A DNA stretch of 52,245 nucleotides, taken from NCBI GenBank assembly GCA_964370855.1, contig CAYJMF010000021.1, positions 1 to 52,245 of the forward strand, in the 5' to 3' direction. Position numbers and translations under genes: made by a program. The notes under the pieces were generated by a model. The model saw nothing but the letters and a program-made list of their open reading frames with translations. It ran no database searches and was not told the DNA's origin. Origin of the DNA: JAKLKS01 sp964370855. GTDB taxonomy: Bacteria; Planctomycetota; JAJSAM01; JAKLKS01. Positions 15,109 through 23,210 of this stretch are shown one piece after another; position 1 is the first letter of the stretch; every line of letters begins with the position of its first letter.

Positions 15109-15953
15109 CGCCCCCGGGCGGGAGCGCCGGCGGCGGGGGCGGACTTCCCCTTCAGCCGCGCCGCCCCCGCGGGCCGGGGCGACGCGCCGGTGCGGCGCAC
15201 CGCGATCAGCTCCGCCACCACGGCCACGGCGATCTCCTCGTGCGTCCGCGCCCCGATGTCGAGGCCGACGGGGGCGTGGAGCCGCTCGAAGGCCTCCTCC
15301 GGCACCCCCTCGCGGACGAGCCGCTCCCGCGCCTTCGCCACTTTCCGCGAGGAGCCGATCATCCCGACGTAGCGGGCCGGCGACGACAGCGCCCAGCGCA
15401 GGCACCGCTCGTCCATGGCGCAGGTGCGGGTGACGATGACGATCCATGTCGTGTCGTCGGAGGGGAGGACCTCGAAGGCCTCCTCCCAGGGCAGCGCCAG
15501 CACCTCGGCGGCGGCGGGGAAGCGTTCCCGCGTCGCGTGGGTCGTGCGGTCGTCGGCCACGGAGACGCGGAAGCCCGCGGCGGCGGCCGTCCGCGCCACG
15601 GCGAGGCCGAGGTGGCCGGCGCCGAGCACCACGAGCCGCGGGACGGTCAGGGGCTCCACGAACACCTCCAGGGTGCCGCCGCAGACGAGGCCCGGCTCCG
15701 CCTCGTCGTCCTCCGTCAGCTCGAAGACGAGGGTCCGGCAGGTCTCGTCCACCATGGTGAGGAGGGCGGCGCGGCGCACCTCCTCCTCGAAGCGGCCGCC
15801 GCCCACGGTCCCGAGGGCGCTCCCGTCGGCGCGCACGACCATGCGCATCGCCTCCCGCGCCGGCGTGGAGCCGGAGATGCGGGTCACGGTGCACAGCGCC
15901 GACCGCTCCCCGCGGCGGCGCAGCAGCACGGCCTCCTCCAGCGGATCCCTCAC
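15105..15953 (-). CDS. XdhC/CoxI family protein
   Basis: This is a 282-aa XdhC-like protein. The N-terminal XdhC/CoxI part (CTVTRISGSTPAREAMRMVV, GTVGGG) is followed by a Rossmann-fold XdhC_C domain (LVVLGAGHLGLAVA, MIGSSRKVAKAR, HAPVGLDIGARTHEEIAVAV). In xanthine dehydrogenases XdhC inserts and sulfurates the molybdenum cofactor; CoxI/CoxF do so for CO dehydrogenase. No molybdoenzyme is encoded in this window, so the client is elsewhere or unknown. GTG at 15953 overlaps the P-II stop as GTGA, so the protein is translated together with a P-II-like regulator. The last ~30 residues are a basic Pro/Ala tail. Confidence 0.85.
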   Translation of the reverse strand: MRDPLEEAVLLRRRGERSALCTVTRISGSTPAREAMRMVVRADGSALGTVGGGRFEEEVRRAALLTMVDETCRTLVFELTEDDEAEPGLVCGGTLEVFVEPLTVPRLVVLGAGHLGLAVARTAAAAGFRVSVADDRTTHATRERFPAAAEVLALPWEEAFEVLPSDDTTWIVIVTRTCAMDERCLRWALSSPARYVGMIGSSRKVAKARERLVREGVPEEAFERLHAPVGLDIGARTHEEIAVAVVAELIAVRRTGASPRPAGAARLKGKSAPAAGAPARGR

Positions 15954-16252
15954 GCCGACACCGGCGTCTCGTCGAGGAGCAGGATCTTCCCGTCGCCGAT
16001 GCGCCCCGTGCGCGCCGCCTCGGCCACGGCCAGCGCCGCCGTCTCGGCGGTGCCGGGGAGGGCGTGGAACTCCACGCGCACCTTGGGCAGGAAGGAGACG
16101 CGGTACTCCGTCCCCTGGTAGAGCTCGAGGTGGCCCTTCTGCCGGCCGAAGCCGCGGACCTCCTCCGTCATCACGTCCTCGACGGGGAAGGCGGCCAGCG
16201 CCCCGAGCACCGCCTCGAGCTTGGGGATCTTCACGATGCAGATGACCTTCAT
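15950..16252 (-). CDS. P-II family signal protein (short, GlnB-like)
   Basis: This is a 100-aa P-II trimeric regulator. Recognisable parts are GFGRQKGHLELYQGTEY (T-loop base, with Tyr50 at the uridylylation position), FLPK and the ATP-binding B-loop TGRIGDGKI at residues 82-90. It is about 12 residues shorter than GlnB because the C-loop region is missing. P-II proteins sense ATP/ADP and 2-oxoglutarate and bind targets through the T-loop. Being coupled by GTGA to XdhC instead of amtB or glnA suggests a link to molybdoenzyme maturation. A -10-like TACAAT lies 8 nt before the ATG, indicating a leaderless transcript. Confidence 0.85.
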   Translation of the reverse strand: MKVICIVKIPKLEAVLGALAAFPVEDVMTEEVRGFGRQKGHLELYQGTEYRVSFLPKVRVEFHALPGTAETAALAVAEAARTGRIGDGKILLLDETPVSA

Positions 16253-16260
16253 GGGGGGCG

Positions 16261-16266
16261 ATTGTA
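16261..16266 (-). promoter_or_regulatory. -10 hexamer of leaderless promoter (P-II/xdhC)
   Basis: TACAAT on the minus strand lies 8 nt upstream of the ATG at 16252; the gap is nearly all C. No ribosome site is present. Confidence 0.5.
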
Positions 16267-16284
16267 GCCCCGCGACGCCCCTCC

Positions 16285-17193
16285 TCAGGCGGGGAACAGC
16301 GTGCCGAGGCGCCCGTCGAGCCCGTCGAGGCCGGCGACGAACTCCACGCCGCGGGGGCCGCGGCGCGCGCCGCGGGCGCCGGCGCCGCCGACGACGAGGG
16401 GGATCCGCGGGGGGAGGAGCCGCGCGAGGTCGGCCAGCATCCGGTCCGAGGCGACGCCTCCCGTGGCGAGCGAGATGCTCACGAGCACCGCGCGGGCGCG
16501 GAGGTGGGCCGCCGTCCGGGCGATGTCGGCGAGGGGGACGTTGACGCCGAGGAGGTGGGGCCGCACGCCGCGGAGCGCGCAGACGAGGGCCGCCATCTGG
16601 AGGCCGAGCCCGTGGAACTCGCCGGGGAGCGTGGCCAGCACGACGGACGGGGCGTCGGCGGGGACCGGGGCCCCGGAGCGGAGCCCCCGCAGGCGGTCCT
16701 CGACGACCTCCGCGAGGTGGTGCTCGTGGCGGACCTCGAGGGTCCCGTCGGCCCAGGCGCGGCCCGCGGCCTCGAGGAGGGGAGCCACCCGCGCGCGGAG
16801 GAACTCACGGGGGCCGAGCCGCTCCGCGTCGCGGCGCAGCGCCCGGTCGAGGGCCTCCCCGCGCATGCCCCGGAGCGACGCGAGGAGGGAGGCGACCTCG
16901 CGGGAGGGCCTCCCGTCCCCGTTCCCGCCGGCGAGGAGCGACTCGAGGGCGCGCGGCGCAAGGGCGACCACGGTCCCGGCCCGGTGGCCGCGGGAGAGGG
17001 CCTCGGCCACGCGGCGGAGCCAGGGGACGTCGCAGGCGCGGTAGCGGCGGTGGCCCGAGGGGAGCCGCACCGGCCCGGGCCTCCCGTAGCGCCGCTCCCA
17101 GGCGCGGAGCGTGTCCGTGGAGATGCCCGATGCCCCGGCGAGCTCCCCGATGGAGAGGAGGTCGGCGTGGCCCGCGGGGTCGGCGCGCTTCAT
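16285..17193 (-). CDS. CarH-like MerR-family B12-dependent photoreceptor
   Basis: This 302-aa regulator has a MerR-type DNA-binding domain (residues 14-75: TLRAWERRYGRP, LPSGHRRY), a helical bundle and a C-terminal B12-binding Rossmann domain. The light-sensing signature Wx9EH is complete (Trp147, Glu157, His158), and the cobalamin-ligand motif ExHxxG is at residues 192-197 with His194. In CarH, adenosylcobalamin holds the tetramer on DNA in the dark and light releases it, often de-repressing carotenoid or photoprotection genes. Its promoter is divergent from the gene at 17317, and a 16-nt palindrome lies between them. A -10-like TACGCT is 6 nt from its ATG. Confidence 0.85.
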   Translation of the reverse strand: MKRADPAGHADLLSIGELAGASGISTDTLRAWERRYGRPGPVRLPSGHRRYRACDVPWLRRVAEALSRGHRAGTVVALAPRALESLLAGGNGDGRPSREVASLLASLRGMRGEALDRALRRDAERLGPREFLRARVAPLLEAAGRAWADGTLEVRHEHHLAEVVEDRLRGLRSGAPVPADAPSVVLATLPGEFHGLGLQMAALVCALRGVRPHLLGVNVPLADIARTAAHLRARAVLVSISLATGGVASDRMLADLARLLPPRIPLVVGGAGARGARRGPRGVEFVAGLDGLDGRLGTLFPA

Positions 17194-17199
17194 GGGGGG

Positions 17200-17241
17200 A
17201 GCGTAGAGCGGGGAGTGGTGAATATCCAGTTAAATAACTGG
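17200..17241. promoter_or_regulatory. CarH-like operator in divergent promoter region
   Basis: CCAGTTAAATAACTGG at 17226-17241 is a palindrome with 7-bp arms in an AT-rich island between the two divergent genes. The minus-strand -10 TACGCT is at 17200-17205, 6 nt from the carH start. The palindrome would cover the -35 side of this promoter and the upstream region of the 17317 gene, so one protein could control both. Confidence 0.55.
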
Positions 17242-17316
17242 ACAAATGCCGCCCGGGGAGGTAGTGTGCACGGGATCGAGCGGTGTCCCCCCGAAGGAGA
17301 GGAGCAGGAGAGCGCC

Positions 17317-17880
17317 ATGCCGCCCATGACCGAGACGTCGCCGCCCCCGATGACGCGCTTCGAGCCCGGCTCCCCCGGGGATCCGCTCCTCGAGTTCCTC
17401 GACCGCTCCATCCGGCGGGAGCGGCGCCTCGAGGCCCTGCTCCGGCGCGCCTCCCGCGGGCCCTTCGAGGACGAGGCGAGGGAGCGGCTCCGCTTCGAGG
17501 CCTACGAGAATCGCGAGCACGCCCGGATCCTCCGTCGCCACCGCCTCGACGTCGTGCGGGGGCTCCGCATCGTGGCCCCGGCGCCGGGCGCGCGTGTGGC
17601 CAGGGTCGGCGCCACGGTGACGCCGGAGGCGGCCATCGGGGAATCCCTCCGCCTGCGCGCCGCCGCCCGCGACGAGTACCGGGCGGTCTTCGACGCCATC
17701 GGGGAGCGCCATCTCCGGAAGTTCGTGGAGGTGCTCGCCCGGGCCCAGGCCGACGGTTTCCGGCGGCTCCGCGAGACGGCGGAGGCCCTCGGCTACTCGA
17801 TGACGAGGCGCCCCGCCCCGGACCGGCCCCAGGGCCCCGTCGGGTCGAGGCTGTCCGCCGTGGCCGCGGGCGCGGCGTAG
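17317..17880 (+). CDS. ferritin-like/four-helix hypothetical protein
   Basis: This 187-aa, mainly helical protein contains ExxH patterns such as YENREHARILRRH and a second helix RHLRKFVEVLARAQ, as in rubrerythrin-like di-iron bundles. A full set of metal ligands cannot be assigned with confidence. A GGAG site is 7 nt before the ATG at 17317. It is transcribed divergently from the CarH-like photoreceptor across the palindromic operator and may be under light/B12 control. Its last 88 nt overlap the 3' end of the convergent macroglobulin-like gene. Confidence 0.6.
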   Translation: MPPMTETSPPPMTRFEPGSPGDPLLEFLDRSIRRERRLEALLRRASRGPFEDEARERLRFEAYENREHARILRRHRLDVVRGLRIVAPAPGARVARVGATVTPEAAIGESLRLRAAARDEYRAVFDAIGERHLRKFVEVLARAQADGFRRLRETAEALGYSMTRRPAPDRPQGPVGSRLSAVAAGAA

Positions 17881-20045
17881 TCCCCGGGGGCCTCGAGCCG
17901 CAGCCGCACCGCGAGGCGCGTCTCCCCGGCGGCGAGGCCGGGGAGGCGCCACCGCACCGACCCGGCCACGCCCCACTCCCCGTCCCGGGGGATGGAGACG
18001 CGCGTCCCCTGCGGCGCGCGGGCGCGGATCTCCCACCCGTCCTCCGCCGGGGCCGTGCCGCCGGGGAGGGGCAGCTCCACGTCGAGGGGGCCGCGGGCCG
18101 CCGGGGTGCGGAGCACGAGGACGGCCTCCGCCGTCCCCCCGGCGCGGCCGCGGGCCGGGAAGGAGCGCTCGACGGAGATCCCCTCGCCTTCGGCGGGCGC
18201 ATCCTCGGGGGCGGGTGCGGAGGGTCCCTCGAGGAGGAGGCCGCGGAGGCCGGGGATGCGGGCCTCGAGGAGGAGGGGGCCCTTCGCCATGGCCGCCGCG
18301 TCGACGGTCCCCGTCCGGCCGTCGTCCCCGTCGTCGTCCCCGTCGTCGTCCTCCGTTCCGGTGGCGGGCCGGGCATGCCCCTCGATCACGATGCCGCCGT
18401 CGGCGGTGACCCGGAAGGGGCCCTCCGCCTCCGGAGGGGCCTCCAGGCGCCAGGCGACGGCGGTGGCCGACGGTGGCCAGAGCGGCTCCTCTACCACCCG
18501 GCCGCGGCCGGGCCAGGAGGCCTCGCGGCCCGGAAGGAGGAGGACGGTGGAGCGGTCGTCCCCCCAGAGACGGAATGTCTCAACCCCCCTGTCCCCGGTC
18601 CCGATCCCGATCCGGTTCCGCCCGAGGTGGATGACCCGCGGGGCCGCCCCCTCCGATCCCGGGAGAGCGCCCGTCCCCCGGAGGACGGCGGAGAGCCCTC
18701 CTCCCGCGGCGACGGCGCGGAGGCGGGCGGGGATCCCCTCCGTCGCGGAGATGGGGTCGATGGTGGGGACGAAGACGATGCCCTCCCCCTCCTCCTCCGG
18801 GCTCCGCCACGGGAGGGACAGCCGGTCCGCCGAGGCCGCCGCGACGATCCCCGTGAAGGGGCGCCGCCCCGTCGGGTCCGACGCCGCGACGGCCACCGCC
18901 GCCGAGGGCCCCGGGGCGGCCTCCGGGGCCCGTCCCGCGGGCCGCAGGCGCATCGTCCATCCCCCGGCCCCGGGGTCGGACCGGATCTCCATCCGCGCCC
19001 CGTCCCCCGACGCCGGCACCGCGGCCCCGGCCTCGAGGAAGCCCGCCGGGGTCATGGCGACGGCGCGCACCGTGACGGGGCCGCCGTCGATGGCCGCGGG
19101 CAGGGTGACGGCGGCCTCCCCCCGCTCCACGGCGACGGCGGCGTGGGAGAGGAGGCGGTCGCCGGAGAGCGCGGCGAAGAGCACCCGGGCGCCGGGCTCG
19201 GCGGAGGGGACGGCGAGGCGCCACTCCCCGTCGCGGAACGCGAGGTCGCCGTGCGCCGCCGCCTGCGGCGGCGGAAGAGGGGGGCCGCCGTCCTCGAGAC
19301 TCGCGGGTCCCCCGAAACGGGCGACGACGGGGAGGGACTCGAGGAACACCTCCCCCGCCGAGAAACGGGCGCGGCCCGGCGGGACGTCGTCGGGCACCGT
19401 CCCCTCGAAGAGGGCCCAGGGCTCCTCCACGGCGGGGTCCTCCGCGGGGGCGAGGGAGACGCCTTCCACCTCCTCCCCCTCCCCGTCGAGCAGCATCAGG
19501 CGGGGGGCGGGCGGCGGCCCGCCGGCGGCGAGGAGGAGGAGGCGCACCCGGTCCCCGGGCCGGAGGATCGACCGGTCCACGAGGAAGGGGAGGTCCGGGG
19601 GGAGGGGATCCGGCGCCGCCGGCAGCGCGCGGCGCACGGCGACCCCCTTCCACTCCGTCTCCACGGCCGCGGCGCCGGCGGGGAGAGGGCCGCGGTGGAC
19701 CCCGCTCCCGTCGGTGAGGCCCTCCCGGAGCACGGCGCCCTCCCCGTCGAGGATCCGCACGGGCGCGTCCCCCACGGGGAGGCCGAAGTCGGTCCGCCGG
19801 AGGAGGACGATCACCTCGTCGCGGGAGCGGAGGAGGTGCATCTCCGCGGGGTCCGTGGGGCGGCGCGGCGGGGCGGCGGATGGGGGGGGCGGGACGGGGG
19901 CCGGGAGGGGAAGCGGGTCGTGGTGCTTGTCCATCCCCGCCCAGAGGATGCAGACGCAGAACCCGGCCCCGACCACGGCCGCGGGGGCGAGGATCATCCA
20001 GAGGCCGGAGAGGTCGGCGAGCCGCCGAAGCCGGGAGCGCTCCAC
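17793..20045 (-). CDS. macroglobulin-like envelope protein lacking the thioester domain
   Basis: This 750-aa protein is anchored by a membrane helix at residues 15-37. Residues 70-170 resemble the MG2 region of bacterial alpha-2-macroglobulins: VDRSILRPGDRVRLLL matches the family TDRPxYRPGxxV motif. The C-terminal part (PLDVELPLPGGTAPAEDGWE, and PGDYAAPAATADSLDPTG with GRSGAG) resembles the last macroglobulin domains. The usual length is 1500 aa or more, and no CxEQ thioester motif or TED domain is seen. It lies directly after murJ, with GTG at 20045 following a TAGACT by 7 nt. Thus it may be a structural or protease-inhibiting envelope protein. Family assignment is moderate; an Asp/Gly-rich insert lies near residue 565. 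Confidence 0.55.
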   Translation of the reverse strand: MERSRLRRLADLSGLWMILAPAAVVGAGFCVCILWAGMDKHHDPLPLPAPVPPPPSAAPPRRPTDPAEMHLLRSRDEVIVLLRRTDFGLPVGDAPVRILDGEGAVLREGLTDGSGVHRGPLPAGAAAVETEWKGVAVRRALPAAPDPLPPDLPFLVDRSILRPGDRVRLLLLAAGGPPPAPRLMLLDGEGEEVEGVSLAPAEDPAVEEPWALFEGTVPDDVPPGRARFSAGEVFLESLPVVARFGGPASLEDGGPPLPPPQAAAHGDLAFRDGEWRLAVPSAEPGARVLFAALSGDRLLSHAAVAVERGEAAVTLPAAIDGGPVTVRAVAMTPAGFLEAGAAVPASGDGARMEIRSDPGAGGWTMRLRPAGRAPEAAPGPSAAVAVAASDPTGRRPFTGIVAAASADRLSLPWRSPEEEGEGIVFVPTIDPISATEGIPARLRAVAAGGGLSAVLRGTGALPGSEGAAPRVIHLGRNRIGIGTGDRGVETFRLWGDDRSTVLLLPGREASWPGRGRVVEEPLWPPSATAVAWRLEAPPEAEGPFRVTADGGIVIEGHARPATGTEDDDGDDDGDDGRTGTVDAAAMAKGPLLLEARIPGLRGLLLEGPSAPAPEDAPAEGEGISVERSFPARGRAGGTAEAVLVLRTPAARGPLDVELPLPGGTAPAEDGWEIRARAPQGTRVSIPRDGEWGVAGSVRWRLPGLAAGETRLAVRLRLEAPGDYAAPAATADSLDPTGPWGRSGAGRLVIE

Positions 20046-20052
20046 GCGCCCG

Positions 20053-20058
20053 AGTCTA
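20053..20058 (-). promoter_or_regulatory. possible -10 hexamer before the macroglobulin-like gene
   Basis: TAGACT lies 7 nt before the GTG at 20045, but its TAG is also the murJ stop codon, so the match may be coincidental. Confidence 0.3.
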
Positions 20059-21738
20059 CACGCCGGGGCGCCGCGCGAAGGAGGCCCTCAGCCGCTCCGC
20101 GTCGGGATCCCCGAGGGCGACGACGACGAGGAGGTAGGCGAGGCCCCCCGCGGCCACCCCCGCCGCGGAGGCGGCGACCATGGCCGCGGTCCCCGGGCCG
20201 GGGAGGAGGCTCCCCGCCGCCGCGGCGGCGAGGAAGGCCCCCGCGGCGCAGGCCGCGCTCCCGAGGGTCGCGCGGAGCGCCGTCCCCCCCAGGGTCCGGA
20301 GGCCGCGGATGCGGTGGCGGCGGCGGGCGATCCGGACGAGGACGACGAGGTTCACCCACGCCGTGAGGGCCGTCGCCAGGGCGAGGCCGGGGGCGCCGAG
20401 GGGGCCGACGAGGGCGAGGTTGAGGGCGAAGCAGAGGGCCACGGTCCAGGCTCCCACGCGCACCGGCGTGGCCATGTCGCCGAGGGAGTGGAAGAGCCGC
20501 GTCACCACCTGCAGGGCGCAGAAGGCCGGCAGCCCCACCAGGGCGCAGCGGAGCACGGCGCCCACGGCCTCGGCGTCCTCGGGCCGGAAGCGGCCGTGGG
20601 CGAAGAGGGCCGTCGCCACGGGGACCCCGAGGACGGCCAGGCCCGCCGCCGCCGGGAGCGAGAGCAGCAGCGTCGCCCGGAGCGAGGCCGCCACGGTGGT
20701 CCCGAGATCCCCCCGGCGACCCTCCGCGGCCATCCGGGCGAAGGCGGGGAAGGAGGCGACCCCGAGGGAGACCCCGACGAGGGCCAGCGGCAGCTGGAGG
20801 AGGCGGCTCGAGTACCACAGCGCGCTGTTGGCCCCGTCCCCGGCGATGAGCCCCTCGGCGATGAGGGCGTTCACGAGGAGGTTCACCTGCACCGGGGCGA
20901 GGCCGACGACGGCGGGCCCCATGCGGCGGAGCATGGTGCGGAGCGCCGGGTCCCGCAGCGCGAGGGTGAAACGAGGCAGGAGATCGAGGCGGCGGAGCAG
21001 GGGGAGTGCGAGGGCCGCCTGGGCGACGCCGGCCACGAGCACCGCCGCGGCCACGGCCCGGGCGCGCCCCGCGGGGGAGTCTCCGAAGACCGGCAGGAGG
21101 AGGAGGGCGCCGGCGATCCAGGCCGCGTTCATGGCCGCCGGGGCGAGGGCCGGGATGCCGAAGCGGCCCTCGGCCTGGAGGACGGCGGCGAAGAGGGCCG
21201 CGGCGCACACGAGGATGGCGTAGGGGAAGCACCAGGCCGCCAGCTCGAGGATGAGGGTGGCCTTGGCGGGATCCTCCGGGAGGAAGGCCCCGGGCGGGGC
21301 GAGGAGGAAGAAGGCCACGGCCCCCGCGGTGAGCAGGGAGAGGAGCGCGACGAGGAGCGTGAAGGTGGTCCGGAAGAGGCGCGCCGCCCCCTCCCCGTCC
21401 CCGGAGGCCTTCCTGCCCGCGTAGACGGGGAGGAAGGAGCTCGTGAGGGCCCCCTCGCCGAGGATCTCCCGGAGGAGGTTCGGGAATCGGTAGGCGATGG
21501 CGAAGGCGTCGGCGGCGGCCCCCGCCCCGAGCACGTGGGCGATGACCCCGTCCCGGAGGAGGCCGAGGACCCGGGAGAGGAGGGTGCCCCCGGAGACGAC
21601 CCGGGCGGAACGGAGGACCCCCGCCGCCTCCGGGGCCGGGGGAGCCGGCGCGGGCCGGGGGGGGGCCGGGGCGTGGATCGCGCCCGGGGGCGGGGCGAGG
21701 GCGGACGGGGAGCGCGCGGGGGACACCTGAGGATCCAT
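20056..21738 (-). CDS. murJ: lipid II flippase MurJ
   Basis: This is a 560-aa MurJ/MviN protein of the MOP superfamily with about 14 membrane helices; it moves lipid II across the inner membrane for peptidoglycan synthesis. Family signatures include the first helices with LLSRVLGLLRDGVIAHVLGAG, AFAIAYRFPNLLREILGEGAL and TSSFLPVY. Before the first helix is an extra ~40-residue Pro/Ala-rich leader that typical MurJ lacks. A downstream start (for example GTG at the VLRSARV segment) cannot be excluded. Divergent from degP and directly upstream of the macroglobulin-like gene. Confidence 0.9.
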   Translation of the reverse strand: MDPQVSPARSPSALAPPPGAIHAPAPPRPAPAPPAPEAAGVLRSARVVSGGTLLSRVLGLLRDGVIAHVLGAGAAADAFAIAYRFPNLLREILGEGALTSSFLPVYAGRKASGDGEGAARLFRTTFTLLVALLSLLTAGAVAFFLLAPPGAFLPEDPAKATLILELAAWCFPYAILVCAAALFAAVLQAEGRFGIPALAPAAMNAAWIAGALLLLPVFGDSPAGRARAVAAAVLVAGVAQAALALPLLRRLDLLPRFTLALRDPALRTMLRRMGPAVVGLAPVQVNLLVNALIAEGLIAGDGANSALWYSSRLLQLPLALVGVSLGVASFPAFARMAAEGRRGDLGTTVAASLRATLLLSLPAAAGLAVLGVPVATALFAHGRFRPEDAEAVGAVLRCALVGLPAFCALQVVTRLFHSLGDMATPVRVGAWTVALCFALNLALVGPLGAPGLALATALTAWVNLVVLVRIARRRHRIRGLRTLGGTALRATLGSAACAAGAFLAAAAAGSLLPGPGTAAMVAASAAGVAAGGLAYLLVVVALGDPDAERLRASFARRPGV

Positions 21739-21833
21739 CGGATCCGCCGACGGGCCGGTTGATGGAGAATGGGGGGATGATCGTCCAATCCGACGGGGGG
21801 CAGCACTCCCCGCCGCCGAAGGAGGAGCAGAAC

Positions 21834-23210
21834 GTGACAGAGAACCGCCGGATCCATGCAGCCCTCGCCCTCGCCCTCGGGGGGGCGGCGATCCTCGCCC
21901 CCGGGGCCTTCGCCGACGACCGGGTGCCCGTCCCCCCGGGCGCCGGGGACGACCTCCGGCGCACCGCCGTCGTCCGGGCCGTCGAGGTCGTCTCCCCGGC
22001 GGTGGTGAACATCGCCTCGGACCGCTTCATCCAGAAGGAGGGCTTCCCGAGCCTCCGGGACTGGATGGCGGGGACCCCGCGGCGCTGGCAGGTGAAGACC
22101 CAGAGCCTCGGGACCGGCTTCGTGGTCGACCCCGGCGGCTGGGTCGTGACCAACGCCCACGTCGTGGCGCAGGGGGACACCATCCACGTGAAGTTCCGCG
22201 CCCCCGGCGGGGTCGAGGACGGCAGCGACGCGGGCCTCCTCGCGAAGGTGATCGCCACGGACCCCCGGAGCGACCTCGCGCTCCTCAAGATCGAGAGCGG
22301 GGGGCCCTTCCCGTTCCTCGAGATGGGATCCAGCCACGACCTCCTCATCGGGGAGCCGGCCATCGCCATCGGGAACCCCTTCGGCTTCTCCAACACCGTG
22401 ACGGCGGGGGTGATCTCGGCGGTGAACCGGACCATCCAGCTGCCCCTCGGGCCCGTGGAGGGGATGATCCAGACCGACGCCTCCATCGACCCGGGCAACT
22501 CCGGGGGGCCCCTCGTCAACATCCACGGCCAGCTCATCGGCGTGAACACGGCGGTCTTCCGGGAGGGGCGCAACATCGCCTTCGCCATCCCCGTGGACCG
22601 CGTCAAGTCCGCCCTCGGCGGGCTCATCGACCCCGTGCGCGCGAGCCAGGTCTGGGCCGGCTTCGAGGTGAAGAACAGCGGACAGGCCCTCGTCGTGGAC
22701 GTCGTGGAGAAAGGGGGGCCGGCGGAGGCGGCGGGGCTCAAGTCCGGCGACGTCCTGCTCGGCTGCGAGGGCGGGGCGCCCTGCACGGTCTACGCCTTCA
22801 AGGCGGCGCTCCTCAAGAGGGGCGCGGGGGAGGCCGTGGCGCTGCGCCTCCGGCGCGCGGGGGCGGAGAAGGTGCTGGAGGTCCGCGTCCCCCTCGCCGA
22901 GCATCCCGGGCTGACGCTGCTGCGCAGCCGCCTCGGCGTCGAGGTGGAGCCGCGGATGATGCCCCAGGGGGACGGCAGTTCCACGGTCCGGTTCCTGGTC
23001 CGGGAGGTGCGCAAGGGGAGCGCGGCGGAGCGCGTCGAGATCCGCCGCGACGACGTGGTGGCGATGATGGCGGGGATCCCCGTGGAGAGCGCCGACGAGA
23101 TCGCCGGCCTCCTCCGCTCCATCCCGAAGGAGGAGCTCATCCCCATCCGCGTCTTCCGCGAGACCCCCCGAGGCTGGCGCTTCGCCGACACCGAGCTGAG
23201 CCTCGACTGA
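21834..23210 (+). CDS. DegP/HtrA-type periplasmic serine protease
   Basis: This is a 458-aa Do/HtrA family protease. A signal peptide (MTENRRIHAALALALGGAA...) precedes the trypsin-like domain. The catalytic triad is His109 (TNAHVV), Asp147 (RSDLALL) and Ser223 (GNSGGPL). Two PDZ domains follow, at about residues 275-360 and 375-455. It degrades or refolds damaged envelope proteins. I chose GTG at 21834 because GGAGGAG stands 8 nt upstream and the signal peptide begins there; the frame is open to 21759 but without such a site. The stop is only a few bases from the end of the truncated amidohydrolase on the other strand. Confidence 0.9.
   Translation: MTENRRIHAALALALGGAAILAPGAFADDRVPVPPGAGDDLRRTAVVRAVEVVSPAVVNIASDRFIQKEGFPSLRDWMAGTPRRWQVKTQSLGTGFVVDPGGWVVTNAHVVAQGDTIHVKFRAPGGVEDGSDAGLLAKVIATDPRSDLALLKIESGGPFPFLEMGSSHDLLIGEPAIAIGNPFGFSNTVTAGVISAVNRTIQLPLGPVEGMIQTDASIDPGNSGGPLVNIHGQLIGVNTAVFREGRNIAFAIPVDRVKSALGGLIDPVRASQVWAGFEVKNSGQALVVDVVEKGGPAEAAGLKSGDVLLGCEGGAPCTVYAFKAALLKRGAGEAVALRLRRAGAEKVLEVRVPLAEHPGLTLLRSRLGVEVEPRMMPQGDGSSTVRFLVREVRKGSAAERVEIRRDDVVAMMAGIPVESADEIAGLLRSIPKEELIPIRVFRETPRGWRFADTELSLD

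Noticed and set aside
21129..23210. Minus-strand continuation of the amidohydrolase frame through degP
   Set aside because: It is antisense to a gene with an intact catalytic triad and PDZ domains; the encoded residues have no homology pattern.
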